From Pseudomonas marvdashtae (lineage in GTDB: Bacteria; Pseudomonadota; Gammaproteobacteria; Pseudomonadales; Pseudomonadaceae): a stretch of 64,000 nt of DNA. The position numbers and the translations under genes are program-made. Shown piece by piece: positions 51,206-60,561 of this stretch; the stretch's first letter is position 1; the number at the start of each line of letters is the position of its first letter. Location of the stretch: positions 2,634,001 to 2,698,000 of the forward strand of contig NZ_JABWQX020000001.1 of the NCBI RefSeq assembly GCF_014268655.2. Reading direction: 5' to 3'. A model generated the notes under the pieces. That model had not been told where the DNA came from and did no database searches. It saw nothing but the letters and a program-made list of their open reading frames with translations.

Positions 51206-52102
51206 TCAAACCCCGTCCCTAACCGCCCCCCGAATCCCTTCCAGCAGCATGGTGAACGCCGGGTTGTCATTGTCCTCGCGCCACACCAAGTGCAGCTCGC
51301 TCTGCACGCCTTCGCCCAGGTCGATCTCGCGAAACACCACTTGCTTGAACACCACGCTGGTCGCACAACGCGGCACCAGCGCCAGGCCCATGCCGGCGTT
51401 GACCAGCGCCAGGATGGTCAGCGACGACCCCAGCCACTGCACGAACTGCGGCGCGACCCTGGCCGAGCGCAGCATGCCGGTGAGCAGTTCGTTGAAGGGC
51501 GGGTAGGCCGAGTGGGAGTACATGAGGAAGGGTTGCCCATCCAGGTCTTGCACGCTGACAGACTCGGCGCTCGCCAGCGGATGTCCGGCGGGCACCGCCA
51601 AAACGAACGGCTCGCGCACCAGGCATTCGGTGGCGTAGCCGGTTTCCAACAGCGGTGAGCGGACAATGCCCAAGTCGGTGCGTCGGGCACGCAGGGCTTC
51701 GTGTTGCTGGTAGGTGTTCATCTCCGACAGGACGATTTTCACCTGTGGCTGTTTCAGCCGCGCCTCGGCGATGACTTTGGGCAGGAATTCATACACCGCG
51801 CTGCCGACGAAGCTGATGGTGACCGAGCCGATGTCGCCTTGGGCGAAACGTTTGGCCGCCACGGCGGCCTGTTGCGCTTGTTGCAGCAGGTTCTGCGCTT
51901 CGATGAAAAACGCCCGGCCGGCGGCGGTGAGGGCGACACTGCGGGTGCTGCGAGTGAACAGCTCGACGCCCAGGTGATGTTCCAGCAATTGGATCTGCCG
52001 GCTCAAGGGTGGCTGGGTCATGTTCAGGCGTTCGGCGGCACGGCGAAAGTTGAGTTCGGTTGCCACGGTGGTGAAGCAGCGTAGCTGGGCCAGTTCAAAC
52101 AT
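51206..52102 (-). CDS. LysR-family regulator, CatR/BenM-like, of the sugar-acid genes
   Basis: The ATG at 52102 gives 298 residues. The N-terminal helix-turn-helix reads LAQLRCFTTVATELNFRRAA, MTQPPLSRQIQLLEHHLGV; the effector domain has GSVTISFVGSAVYEFLPKVI and DLGIVRSPLLETGY. It is divergent from the MFS transporter gene and the 121-bp gap carries an inverted repeat at its own start. It probably controls the transporter, the dehydratase and perhaps the porin. The inducer is likely a sugar acid or its breakdown product. Confidence 0.93.
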   Translation of the reverse strand: MFELAQLRCFTTVATELNFRRAAERLNMTQPPLSRQIQLLEHHLGVELFTRSTRSVALTAAGRAFFIEAQNLLQQAQQAAVAAKRFAQGDIGSVTISFVGSAVYEFLPKVIAEARLKQPQVKIVLSEMNTYQQHEALRARRTDLGIVRSPLLETGYATECLVREPFVLAVPAGHPLASAESVSVQDLDGQPFLMYSHSAYPPFNELLTGMLRSARVAPQFVQWLGSSLTILALVNAGMGLALVPRCATSVVFKQVVFREIDLGEGVQSELHLVWREDNDNPAFTMLLEGIRGAVRDGV

Positions 52103-52126
52103 TGATTCAATCCGGGTATCAATCAA
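52102..52126. promoter_or_regulatory. Inverted repeat in the lysR/MFS divergent promoter
   Basis: TTGATT (52102-52107) and AATCAA (52121-52126) are perfect inverted arms around 13 bp, overlapping the first base of the lysR start codon. The position suits autoregulation and activation of the divergent MFS gene. It is inferred from symmetry only. Confidence 0.45.
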
Positions 52127-52223
52127 GTGCCAACTTAGATTAGACGGGAACAATCCCCGGCGTCCATCATCGCACCGCTCCTCACAAAGAAACGCCCCAC
52201 AAAAACAATATTGGGAGGCCCCC

Positions 52224-53609
52224 TTGAATCACGTTCCAGATTCAACCCTGGCCATCGCGGCGGCCAAGGTCAAACGTCATGTATTGCCGTTGGTGGTGGT
52301 GATGTTCATCGTCAATTACATCGACCGCGTCAACATCGGCTTCGTACGCAGCCACCTGGAAACCGACCTCGGTATCGGCGCCGCCGCCTATGGCCTCGGT
52401 GCCGGGCTGTTCTTCATCGGCTACGCGCTGTTCGAAGTCCCGTCCAACATGCTCCTGCAGCGCTACGGTGCGCGGGCCTGGCTGACGCGCATCATGTTCA
52501 CCTGGGGCGCGGCGGCCATGGCCATGGCCTTTGTGCAAGGCGAGACCAGCTTTTATGTGCTGCGCTTCATCCTCGGCGCGGCGGAGGCGGGGTTCTTTCC
52601 CGGCATCATCTATTACTTCACCCAGTGGCTGCCGGCGAACGAGCGCGGCAAGGCGATGGCGATCTTCCTGAGCGGCTCGGCCATCGCTTCGGTGATTTCC
52701 GGACCGGTGTCCGGCGCCTTGTTGCACATCAGTGGGCTGGGCCTGCACGGCTGGCAGTGGATGTTCCTGATTGAAGGCGGCGCGTCCATCGTGCTGTGCG
52801 GGTTCGTCTGGTTCTGGCTGCAATCTCATCCCAGCCAGGCCAAATGGCTGACGGCCGAAGAGAAGACTGTCCTGATCGCCGCGATTGCCGAAGAACAGCG
52901 GGCGCGGGAGGCTGCGCAAGTGGTCAAGCCGTCAATGTTCAAGTTGCTTGCCGACCGACAGATTGCGCTGTTCTGCTTCATCTACTTTTCCATCGCCCTG
53001 ACGATTTATGGCGCCACGTTCTGGCTGCCCAGCATGATCAAGAAAATGGGCAATCTGGGCGATTTCCAGGTCGGCTTGTTCAATTCCATCCCGTGGATCA
53101 TTTCCATCGTCGCGATGTACGGCTTCGCCGCCCTGGCCGGTAAATGGAAATTCCAGCAGGCCTGGGTTGCGGTGACGCTGGTTATCGCCGCGTTCGGCAT
53201 GTTCATGTCCACCACTGGCGGACCGATCTTCGCCTTCGTCGCCATCTGCTTCGCGGCGATCGGCTTCAAGGCTGCGTCGGCGTTGTTCTGGCCCATTCCC
53301 CAAGGTTATCTGGATGCGCGCATCGCGGCGGCGGTGATCGCCTTGATCAACTCCATCGGCAACCTCGGCGGCTTCGTTGCACCGACGGCCTTCGGCTTTC
53401 TCGAACAGACCACCGGGTCTATAGAAGGCGGCTTGTACGGATTGGCCATCACTTCGTTGGTCGCCGCCGTGGTGATCTTTTTCGCCCGCACCACACCCAA
53501 GCGCGACACCCCGGATTCATTGTCCGGCCGGCGTGAAAGCGTTGCCGACGCCCAATCACCAGAAAAACCCCAAGCCCTGAACCCTGGCCCATCGGGAGCC
53601 GCTGTATGA
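52224..53609 (+). CDS. MFS transporter of the anion:cation symporter family (sugar acid uptake)
   Basis: The TTG at 52224 behind GGGAGG (52212-52217) gives 461 residues; upstream reading lacks membrane character. Twelve hydrophobic segments are present. VMFIVNYIDRVNIGFVRSHL in helix 1 and GYALFEVPSNMLLQRYGARA are the signature of the ACS family (glucarate, galactonate, phthalate or tartrate importers). Its stop overlaps the dehydratase start (ATGA at 53606-53609), so uptake and dehydration are coupled. The substrate is probably glucarate or a similar aldarate. Confidence 0.92.
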   Translation: MNHVPDSTLAIAAAKVKRHVLPLVVVMFIVNYIDRVNIGFVRSHLETDLGIGAAAYGLGAGLFFIGYALFEVPSNMLLQRYGARAWLTRIMFTWGAAAMAMAFVQGETSFYVLRFILGAAEAGFFPGIIYYFTQWLPANERGKAMAIFLSGSAIASVISGPVSGALLHISGLGLHGWQWMFLIEGGASIVLCGFVWFWLQSHPSQAKWLTAEEKTVLIAAIAEEQRAREAAQVVKPSMFKLLADRQIALFCFIYFSIALTIYGATFWLPSMIKKMGNLGDFQVGLFNSIPWIISIVAMYGFAALAGKWKFQQAWVAVTLVIAAFGMFMSTTGGPIFAFVAICFAAIGFKAASALFWPIPQGYLDARIAAAVIALINSIGNLGGFVAPTAFGFLEQTTGSIEGGLYGLAITSLVAAVVIFFARTTPKRDTPDSLSGRRESVADAQSPEKPQALNPGPSGAAV

Positions 53610-54880
53610 AGATCAAACGCGTCACTGTGACACCCATTGCCTTTCGCGATCCACCGCTGCTGAACGCCAGCGGCATCCACGAGCCGTTCGCGCTGCGATC
53701 GATCATCGAGATTGAAAGCGACAACGGCTACATCGGCCTCGGCGAGAGCTACGGCGATGCGCCGGCCCTGGCGATTCAGCAACAGGTCCAGAGCCAACTG
53801 ATCGGCCTGGATCCGTTCAACCTCAACCAGTTGCGGGCTATCGTCCAGGCAACTGTCGCGGCCCATAAACCAGTGAGCGTCGCCGGTGCCGAACTGGCGC
53901 CGGGCTCCCATGCGAGCAAGGCGGTGAGCAACGCCTATTCCGCGTTCGAGGTCGCTTGCCTGGATTTGCAGGCGCACTACCTGAACGTGCCGCTGGTGGA
54001 CTTGCTGGGCGGCGCTATCCGTGACGAGATACCGTTCAGCGCCTACCTGTTCTTCAAGTACGCCGAGCACATCGATTCGCCTTACCCGCCGGACAGTTGG
54101 GGCGAAGCGCTGAATGAGCAACAGATCGTCGCCCAGGCCCGGCGCATGATCGAGGAATACGGCTTCAAGAGCATCAAGCTCAAGGCCGGCGCCTTGGAGC
54201 CTGAGCATGAAGTCGCCTGCATCAAGGCGTTGAAGCAGGCGTTTCCCGGTCACCCGTTGCGCATCGATCCGAATGGCAACTGGTCGTTGGAGACTTCGAT
54301 CCGCATGGCCGAGCTGCTCGGGGATGACTTGCAGTATTACGAGGACCCGACGCCTGGGCTGGAGGGCATGGCCGAGCTGCACAAACGTACGGGATTGCCG
54401 CTGGCGACGAATATGGTGGTGACCGATTTCGACGAGTTTCGCCGTAGCGTGGCCCAGGACAGCGTGCAGATCGTCCTCGCCGACCACCATTATTGGGGAG
54501 GGCTGCGGGACACCCAAGTGCTGGCGAAGATGTGCGACACCTTTGGCCTCGGGGTGTCGATGCATTCCAACTCGCACCTGGGCATCAGCTTGATGGCGAT
54601 GGCCCACGTGGCGGCTTCGGTGCCGAACCTGGATTACGCCTGTGACACGCATTATCCCTGGCAGGAGCCGGATGAAGAGGTGATCAAGGGCGGCAAGCTG
54701 CCGTTTGTCGATGGCTGCGTGAAAATCACCCGGGCGCCGGGTCTCGGACTGGAGCTGGACCGCGATCAACTGGGCAAGCTGCATGAACAGTTCCTCAGTT
54801 GCGGCATTCGCCAGCGTGACGATGTCCGGCAGATGCGCCGCTACCGGCCGGATTGGAAAACCGTCAAGCCGCGGTTCTGA
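53606..54880 (+). CDS. Glucarate dehydratase-like enolase-superfamily enzyme
   Basis: This 424-residue protein shows the mandelate racemase/glucarate dehydratase pattern: ASGIHEPFALRSIIEIE, the base motif SIKLKAG, metal ligands RIDPNGNW, YYEDPT and ATNMVVTDFDEF, and the second base in SMHSNSHLGISL (His), followed by DTHYPWQ. This order is that of D-glucarate dehydratase, which forms 5-keto-4-deoxy-glucarate. Some residues near the substrate loop differ from the textbook KLKGG motif (here KLKAG), so a related aldarate is possible. The downstream KDG aldolase and semialdehyde dehydrogenase are not in the window. Confidence 0.88.
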   Translation: MKIKRVTVTPIAFRDPPLLNASGIHEPFALRSIIEIESDNGYIGLGESYGDAPALAIQQQVQSQLIGLDPFNLNQLRAIVQATVAAHKPVSVAGAELAPGSHASKAVSNAYSAFEVACLDLQAHYLNVPLVDLLGGAIRDEIPFSAYLFFKYAEHIDSPYPPDSWGEALNEQQIVAQARRMIEEYGFKSIKLKAGALEPEHEVACIKALKQAFPGHPLRIDPNGNWSLETSIRMAELLGDDLQYYEDPTPGLEGMAELHKRTGLPLATNMVVTDFDEFRRSVAQDSVQIVLADHHYWGGLRDTQVLAKMCDTFGLGVSMHSNSHLGISLMAMAHVAASVPNLDYACDTHYPWQEPDEEVIKGGKLPFVDGCVKITRAPGLGLELDRDQLGKLHEQFLSCGIRQRDDVRQMRRYRPDWKTVKPRF

Positions 54881-54885
54881 TCTGA

Positions 54886-55020
54886 AGGCGAGGGGGCCTG
54901 CTGCGCAGGCCAGCGGGAGCAAGCTCCCTCGCCACAAGAGCGGGTCCGACTTCATTCCCAAGTACGGACACAGCCCCCGTGGCGAGGGAGCTTGCTCCCG
55001 CTGGGTTGCGCAGCAGCCCC
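54886..55020. repeat. Pair of REP-like units before the porin gene
   Basis: An inverse unit ends with GGGAGCAAGCTCCCTCGCCAC at 54935 and a direct unit starts GTGGCGAGGGAGCTTGCTCC at 54979, with CTGCTGCGCAGGCC and GGTTGCGCAGCAGCCCC blocks at the outer ends. The arrangement is the reverse of the other doublets (arms point inward). From 55021 to 55250 I see only the untranslated region of the porin gene, without a clear promoter. Confidence 0.8.
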
Positions 55021-55250
55021 AAAAACAGACAACTCGATGTCACTGCTCATTGAGTTCATCCTCCCTGCCGCACCCTGCGGCCCACACCAAAAGTACCGCG
55101 CCCCGCGCCATCGCCGTCGTACGCCAAAACTGCCGCGCCGGTCCTGCGCTGCCAAAGCACTCGCCAATCACCTCCAAGGCAGCGTATGACGCGCCCTGGT
55201 GCCTTTCGATAATCGCCTCCGACATCCCGTCCCCTGTTGCGGAGCGCGCC

Positions 55251-56435
55251 ATGCACAACAATAAAAATACCTGCCTGCGTTTTTTGCCTGCGATCATCGC
55301 CGGCTTTTCGACCTTGGGGCTGACGCCTTGGGCCCAAGCCGAAATCATGCTGTATGACAAGGACCAGACGACCTTTTCCACCGACGGCTACATCAACGCC
55401 TTCTACGTCAACAGCGACGTGGACCGCGCCGGGGAGCAATTCGATCGCCGCCAGTCGCGGGTCAAGATGGGTTTCCTGCCCAACTACCTGGGCTTCAACA
55501 TGGGCAAGCAGGTCGATGACCTCAAGCTCGGCGCCCGCGCCTCGTTCTGGGTGACCATCAACGACAGCGAAACCAATGGCACCGACACCGCCATCGACGT
55601 GCGGCAGTTCTACGGTACCGTCGCCAACCCAGAGTGGGGCGAGGTGCTGATCGGCAAGGACTTCGGCCTGTTCGCCCGCTCCAACATTCTCCTCGATGAA
55701 CTGCTGGCCGGTTACGGCCAGGTCAGCGACACGCTCGGGCTGGTGGACGGTGGCGGTGTGTCGTTTGGCAACATCGGCAGCGGTTATCCGTATCCGTTCC
55801 CGACCTCGCAGATCACTTATCGGACACCTGTCATGGATGGGCTGCGCGTGGCTGTGGGCATCATGGACCCGGTGGACACCAACGACAGCAGCGCCACAGG
55901 CAAGGCCTACCAGGAAAACCCGCGCACCGAGAGCGAGGTCACCTACCAGTTCGACCTGGCCGGGGCGAAGATCTACAGCTGGCTCAACGGCAGCTACCAG
56001 ACTTCCGACAACACCGACTCCAATGTCGAGTCGGTGACTTCCAAGGGCCTGGGCTATGGCGTGCAAGCGAAGATGGGCGGGCTGTCGCTCACGGGCTCCG
56101 GATTCCAGGCCAAGGGCATCAACCCGTTCTTCACCAACAATGCCGGCGAAGCCACGTTGCGCAACGTCGACAGCAAGGGCTACCTGCTCCAGGGCTCCTA
56201 CAAACTGGGCAAGAACCGCCTGGCGCTGTCCTACGGCAAGACCGAGGATGACGGCAACGGCGTGGTCGGCAGCGGCGCGGATTATGAAACCCGTGGCGTC
56301 GCGCTGTTCCACGACATCAACGACAACCTCAAGCTCGTGGCCGAATACAACCAGTTCGAGATCAACGGCCACGACACCAGCGCCCAGAATGAAGACACCG
56401 ATACGTTTGCGGTGGGGGCGGTGTTGACCTGGTAA
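55251..56435 (+). CDS. Outer-membrane porin (trimeric 16-strand type)
   Basis: The ATG at 55251 gives 394 residues with a signal peptide (ILPAIIAGFSTLGL region, cleavage after AQA near residue 30) and a beta-barrel ending in the aromatic terminus FAVGAVLTW. Features are the early LYDKDQTTFSTDGYINAFYV strand, ARASFWVTINDSETNGTD, and the loop-3 region GLVDGGGVSFGNIGSGYPYP. This is the Gram-negative porin type associated with uptake of small anionic nutrients. Proximity to the glucarate genes, and shared strand, suggest it lets sugar acids cross the outer membrane. A longer upstream reading has no signal peptide and is not used. Confidence 0.9.
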   Translation: MHNNKNTCLRFLPAIIAGFSTLGLTPWAQAEIMLYDKDQTTFSTDGYINAFYVNSDVDRAGEQFDRRQSRVKMGFLPNYLGFNMGKQVDDLKLGARASFWVTINDSETNGTDTAIDVRQFYGTVANPEWGEVLIGKDFGLFARSNILLDELLAGYGQVSDTLGLVDGGGVSFGNIGSGYPYPFPTSQITYRTPVMDGLRVAVGIMDPVDTNDSSATGKAYQENPRTESEVTYQFDLAGAKIYSWLNGSYQTSDNTDSNVESVTSKGLGYGVQAKMGGLSLTGSGFQAKGINPFFTNNAGEATLRNVDSKGYLLQGSYKLGKNRLALSYGKTEDDGNGVVGSGADYETRGVALFHDINDNLKLVAEYNQFEINGHDTSAQNEDTDTFAVGAVLTW

Positions 56436-56451
56436 AGACGAATCGGAACCG

Positions 56452-56479
56452 TGGCGAGGAAGCTTGCTCCCTCGCCACA
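56452..56479. repeat. Single REP-like palindrome after the porin gene
   Basis: GTGGCGAGGAAGCTTGCTCCCTCGCCAC is a 28-bp near-perfect palindrome (one mismatch, AAGC/GCTC region). It starts 16 bases after the porin stop. No T run follows. The rest of 56480-56654 shows nothing recognisable except the ribosome site of the next gene. Confidence 0.8.
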
Positions 56480-56654
56480 AGAGCAGCTTCACATCAACTC
56501 GAAGTTTTCGTGGCGGCCCGTACCGTGCGCATCGCGGCGGGGGTTGCCACGGTTCTCATCCCATGGAAGCGTGCACCCGCTACCCAAGTAGCATTCGTGC
56601 GCCGGGCCCGGGTTCGTACACTCAGGGCTCTATCACGCGCCGCCGGAGGCGAAG

Positions 56655-57818
56655 ATGCAGCAGGCCCAGAGCGAAGGCGTGGTCAGCGCCATGTCCCAGG
56701 CGAAGGACGTCGAGCAGGTGGCCCAGGAACTGGCCCGGCAGCTGCTGCACCCGTACCTGGGTTTCGTGCTGTTTTTCTGTTCCGCCGAATACGACTTGCC
56801 GGCCTTGGGCGCTGCGCTGTCCCAGAGCTTTGGTGGGATCCGCCTTGTGGGCTGCACCAGCGCCGGGGAAATCACGCCCCAGGGTTACGGCCGCAACTGC
56901 GTAACGGCGGTGGGTTTCGATCATCGGCATTTTTCCATTGCCGCCGAACTGATCGGCGAGATGGAGCATTTCAGCCTGATCGATGCCCAACAGATGGTCG
57001 AGCGTTTGGCGGGCGGCTGCCGCAGCAATGCCCTGGCGCCGATCAAGGGCCATAGCTTTGCGCTGACCTTGCTCGACGGCCTGTCCAGCCGCGAGGAAAT
57101 GGTGCTGGCCGCACTGAGTGCGGCCTTGGGCGATATTCCGCATTTCGGCGGTTCTGCCGGCGACGATAATTACCTGACCCACACTCACGTCTACTTCGAG
57201 GGCCAGTTCCACAGCGGCGCGGCCGTGGTGGTGCTGATCAACACCTGGCTGGAGTTCGAGGTGTTCACCACCCATCACATCCTGCCCCGGCAAGAGAAAC
57301 TGGTGGTGACCGGTGCCGACAGTGCGTCGCGGCGAGTCTACGAGCTCAATGCCGAACCCGCCGCCGAGGAATATGCCCGGCATATCGGCGTGCCGGTGAG
57401 CGCGCTGGACTACCGGGTCTTCGCCGCTCATCCCTTGGCCGTGCGCATCAACGACCAATACTACGTGCGCGCCATCCAGCAGGTGCACCCGGACCTGAGC
57501 CTGAGTTTTTATTGCGCGGTGGAGAACGGCATCGTACTGACCGCCATGACTCCCGGGCCGTTGCTGCACAACCTGGAAAATCTCTTCGACGGCTTGCAGG
57601 CGCGCCTCGGCGACGTGCTGCTGACCATCGGCTGCGACTGTTTCCTCAGGCGCCTGGAGCTGGAAAATCGCGGCGGGTTGGAAGAGATCGGCCAGTTCCT
57701 GCGGGACCATCGGGTGATGGGCTTCAACACCTACGGAGAACAGTTCAATGGCATGCACATCAACCAGACCTTTACCGGAGTTGCCATTGCACGCCATCGC
57801 GTCCCCGGCCATCGCTGA
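56655..57818 (+). CDS. nosP: FIST-domain sensor protein, NosP-like (nitric oxide sensing)
   Basis: GGAGG lies 8 bases before the ATG. The 387-residue protein has an N-terminal FIST domain (GFVLFFCSAEYDLPALG, IRLVGCTSAGEITPQGYGRN, GDIPHFGGSAGDD) and a C-terminal FIST_C domain (about 215-375: VYELNAEPAAEEYARHIGV, VMGFNTYGEQFNGMHINQTF). In Pseudomonas the FIST protein encoded just before the PAS hybrid kinase NahK is NosP, which binds haem and nitric oxide and alters kinase activity. This gene overlaps the kinase gene, the same arrangement. The haem ligand cannot be assigned from sequence alone. Confidence 0.87.
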   Translation: MQQAQSEGVVSAMSQAKDVEQVAQELARQLLHPYLGFVLFFCSAEYDLPALGAALSQSFGGIRLVGCTSAGEITPQGYGRNCVTAVGFDHRHFSIAAELIGEMEHFSLIDAQQMVERLAGGCRSNALAPIKGHSFALTLLDGLSSREEMVLAALSAALGDIPHFGGSAGDDNYLTHTHVYFEGQFHSGAAVVVLINTWLEFEVFTTHHILPRQEKLVVTGADSASRRVYELNAEPAAEEYARHIGVPVSALDYRVFAAHPLAVRINDQYYVRAIQQVHPDLSLSFYCAVENGIVLTAMTPGPLLHNLENLFDGLQARLGDVLLTIGCDCFLRRLELENRGGLEEIGQFLRDHRVMGFNTYGEQFNGMHINQTFTGVAIARHRVPGHR

Positions 57819-60390
57819 GCTGCAGGCGCAGGTCGCCGCCCTGCAACATGAAAACCGCAAGCTGCGGCGCATCAACGACGCGCTGATCGAGCGGGTGGAA
57901 TCCGGCGTCACCCGGGGCAACGATCCGTATGCGGCGTTCCAGCACTCAGTGGTGCTCGCCGAGCAGGTCCGCGAGCGCACCGATGCCTTGAACCAGGCGA
58001 TGGCCGAGCTCAAGGCCGGCAACCATTTGCTGGGCGAAGCACGGCTGCGGGCGGAAACGGCGCATCGGCACCTGATCGATGCCATCGAAAGCATTTCCGA
58101 TGCGTTCGTGCTGTTTGACGAACAGCAACGCATCGTCCTGTTCAACAGCCGCTTCAAGGCTTTCTGGGCCCACAGCCGGGTGCGGATCATCGCCGGGATG
58201 CGCCTTGGCGAGGTCAAGCGCCTGATGACCGCCAACGGCTTGTTCAGCGAGGAAACCCGCGGCCAGCCCGATGAACCGGTGCTGTATCGTTTGCAAAATG
58301 GCCGCTGGTTGCAGGTCAGCGAGCGGCCGACTCAGGAGGGCGGGCGGGTGATCCTGTTCACCGACATCACCGACGTCAAACTCAGCGAAACCGTGCGCCG
58401 CGAGCAGGCCATCGCGCAGAAATCCCACCTATTGCAGCGTGCCGTGGACAACCTTTCCCAGGGCGTGGCGATGGTCAATGCCCATGGCGTGCTGGAGCTA
58501 TGGAACCGGCGCTTCCTGGAGCTCAGCGGCCTGGCACCGGTGGCGGCCCACCGGCCGTTCAACGAAGTGATCGCTGACAGTGAGCTACGACTCCTGACCC
58601 CGGCCAGCCGCGACGGCAATGGCCGGCTGATCCACGAATGCGAGCAGCGCCTGTCCGATGGCCGCGTCCTGGAGATCCGCACCCATCCGCTGCCCACCGG
58701 CGGCTACGTCAACACATTCACCGACATCACCGAGCGCTACCAGCATGCCGAGGCGCTGAGCGAAAGCGAGCGCTGGATCCGCCTGATCACCGATCACGTA
58801 CCGGCGCTGATCGCCTATCTCAACGCCGACCTGGTCTACGAATTCACCAACAAGGTCTACGAGCAGTGGTATTGCTGGCCCCGTGGCGTGATGCTCGGCC
58901 AGAACCTGCGCGAAGCCCACAGCGAACAGCATTATCAGCGGCTGGAGGCGTATGTGGCCCGGGCGTTGGCCGGCGAGAGTGTGACGTTCGAATTCGCCGA
59001 GACCAACATCAACAACCAGGAACGCTACATGTTGCGCTCCTACGTACCCAATCGGCTGGCCAGCGGCGAGGTGGTGGGCATCTTCGTGTTGATCCGCGAC
59101 ATCACCGAACGTCGTCGCACCGCCGAGGCACTGCACCAGGCCTACCAGAACCTGGAGCAACGCGTGCAAGAGCGCACGGCCGAACTGACCACTCTCAACG
59201 ATCAGTTGCTGCGCGAGATCGAGGAGCGCAGCCGGGTGGAACTGCGCCTGCGCGAGGCCAAGCGCGAGGCCGAGCGGGCCAATCTGTCGAAAACCAAATT
59301 TCTTGCGGCGGTCAGTCACGACCTGCTGCAACCGCTCAACGCGGCACGGCTCTTCACCAGCGCCTTGCTTGAACGCCGCGAACCGGTAGCGAACGCGCAG
59401 CTGGTGCGCAACGTCAGCAACTCACTGCAGGACGTCGAGAATCTGCTCGGCACGCTGGTGGACATTTCCAAGCTCGATGCCGGCGTGATCAAGCCTGACG
59501 TCGCACCGTTCGCCCTCAGTGAGCTGCTCGACAACTTGGCCGCCGAGTACGTCCAGGTCGCGCGTAGCGAGGGCCTGGCGCTGCGCTTTGTGCCGTGTTC
59601 CGTGCTGGTGCGCAGCGACATCCAATTGCTGGCGCGAATCCTGCGCAACCTGTTGAGCAACGCCATTCGCTACACCCCCCATGGGCGAGTGGTGCTGGGA
59701 TGCCGGCGGCACGGTGATCGTGTATCAATCGAGGTCTGGGACACCGGCATCGGTATCGCCCAGAATCGGCTGGAGGAGATTTTCCAGGAATTCAAGCGCG
59801 GCGACGTCCAGCGGCCGGACCAGGATCGTGGGCTGGGCCTGGGACTTGCCATCGTCGAGAAAATCGCCGGCATCCTCGGCCACCGGATCCAGGTGCGCTC
59901 ATGGCCGGGCAAAGGCTCGGTGTTCGCCGTCGAGGTGCCGATCAGCGCCACCGCGCCCAAGCCGCTGCCGTGCCTGGACATGAGCGAACCAATGCTCGAG
60001 CGCCTGCGCGGGGCACGGGTATGGGTCCTGGATAACGACGCGGCGATCTGCGCCGGCATGCGCACGTTGCTGGAGGGTTGGGGTTGCCGGGTAGTCACGG
60101 CACTGTCGGAGCAGGACCTGGCGCGGCAGGTGGATGGCTACCGTGCCGAAGCGGACCTGTTGATCGCCGATTATCACCTGGACCATGACCAGAACGGCGT
60201 CGACGCCGTGGCCCGGATCAACGCCTGCCGTACCTCACCGATCCCGGCCATGATGATCACCGCCAACTACAGCAATGAACTCAAGCAGCAGATCCGCGAG
60301 CGCGGCCACACGCTGATGCACAAGCCGGTGCGGCCGATGAAACTCAAGATTGCGATGAGTCATTTGTTGGGCGGATCAACCAGCCGTTAA
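57787..60390 (+). CDS. nahK: NahK-like PAS hybrid histidine kinase
   Basis: I choose the TTG at 57787 with GGAG 7 bases upstream (867 residues); an ATG at 57748 is possible but overlaps nosP by 71 bases. The order is a coiled coil (AELQAQVAALQHENRKLRRI), three PAS domains (starting near IESISDAFVLFDEQQR, VDNLSQGVAMVNAHG and DHVPALIAYLNADLVYE), a second coiled coil, a kinase with FLAAVSHDLLQPLNAARL, LLSNAIRYTP, DTGIGI and GLGLGLAIVEK, and a C-terminal receiver with Asp in LLIADYHLD and Lys in LMHKPVRP. It has no membrane segment. It should act in the cytosol with NosP. Confidence 0.9.
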   Translation: MHAIASPAIAELQAQVAALQHENRKLRRINDALIERVESGVTRGNDPYAAFQHSVVLAEQVRERTDALNQAMAELKAGNHLLGEARLRAETAHRHLIDAIESISDAFVLFDEQQRIVLFNSRFKAFWAHSRVRIIAGMRLGEVKRLMTANGLFSEETRGQPDEPVLYRLQNGRWLQVSERPTQEGGRVILFTDITDVKLSETVRREQAIAQKSHLLQRAVDNLSQGVAMVNAHGVLELWNRRFLELSGLAPVAAHRPFNEVIADSELRLLTPASRDGNGRLIHECEQRLSDGRVLEIRTHPLPTGGYVNTFTDITERYQHAEALSESERWIRLITDHVPALIAYLNADLVYEFTNKVYEQWYCWPRGVMLGQNLREAHSEQHYQRLEAYVARALAGESVTFEFAETNINNQERYMLRSYVPNRLASGEVVGIFVLIRDITERRRTAEALHQAYQNLEQRVQERTAELTTLNDQLLREIEERSRVELRLREAKREAERANLSKTKFLAAVSHDLLQPLNAARLFTSALLERREPVANAQLVRNVSNSLQDVENLLGTLVDISKLDAGVIKPDVAPFALSELLDNLAAEYVQVARSEGLALRFVPCSVLVRSDIQLLARILRNLLSNAIRYTPHGRVVLGCRRHGDRVSIEVWDTGIGIAQNRLEEIFQEFKRGDVQRPDQDRGLGLGLAIVEKIAGILGHRIQVRSWPGKGSVFAVEVPISATAPKPLPCLDMSEPMLERLRGARVWVLDNDAAICAGMRTLLEGWGCRVVTALSEQDLARQVDGYRAEADLLIADYHLDHDQNGVDAVARINACRTSPIPAMMITANYSNELKQQIRERGHTLMHKPVRPMKLKIAMSHLLGGSTSR

Positions 60391-60403
60391 GTCAACCGCT
60401 TTT

Positions 60404-60532
60404 GTGGCGAGGGAGCTTGCTCCCGCTGGGGTGCGCAGCAGCCCCGTCCATTCGATTCAACCTGGCTGACACACCGAGGTGCCTGGGTTTGGGGCCGCTT
60501 CGCGGCCCAGCGGGAGCAAGCTCCCTCGCCAC
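60404..60532. repeat. REPIN-like inverted doublet between nahK and the response-regulator gene
   Basis: GTGGCGAGGGAGCTTGCTCC at 60404 and GGAGCAAGCTCCCTCGCCAC ending at 60532 are perfect inverse arms; inner blocks GGGGTGCGCAGCAGCCCC and GGCCGCTTCGCGGCC fold separately. It lies between two convergent genes. Confidence 0.88.
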
Positions 60533-60561
60533 ATGGGGTTCTACCCTAAATCAACGGGTGT

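Noticed and set aside
53306..54961. 551-codon frame antisense to the glucarate dehydratase gene
   Set aside because: It overlaps two well-supported plus-strand genes and has no family signature.
55056..56492. 478-codon open frame antisense to the porin
   Set aside because: It shadows the porin codon pattern and has no recognisable domain or signal.
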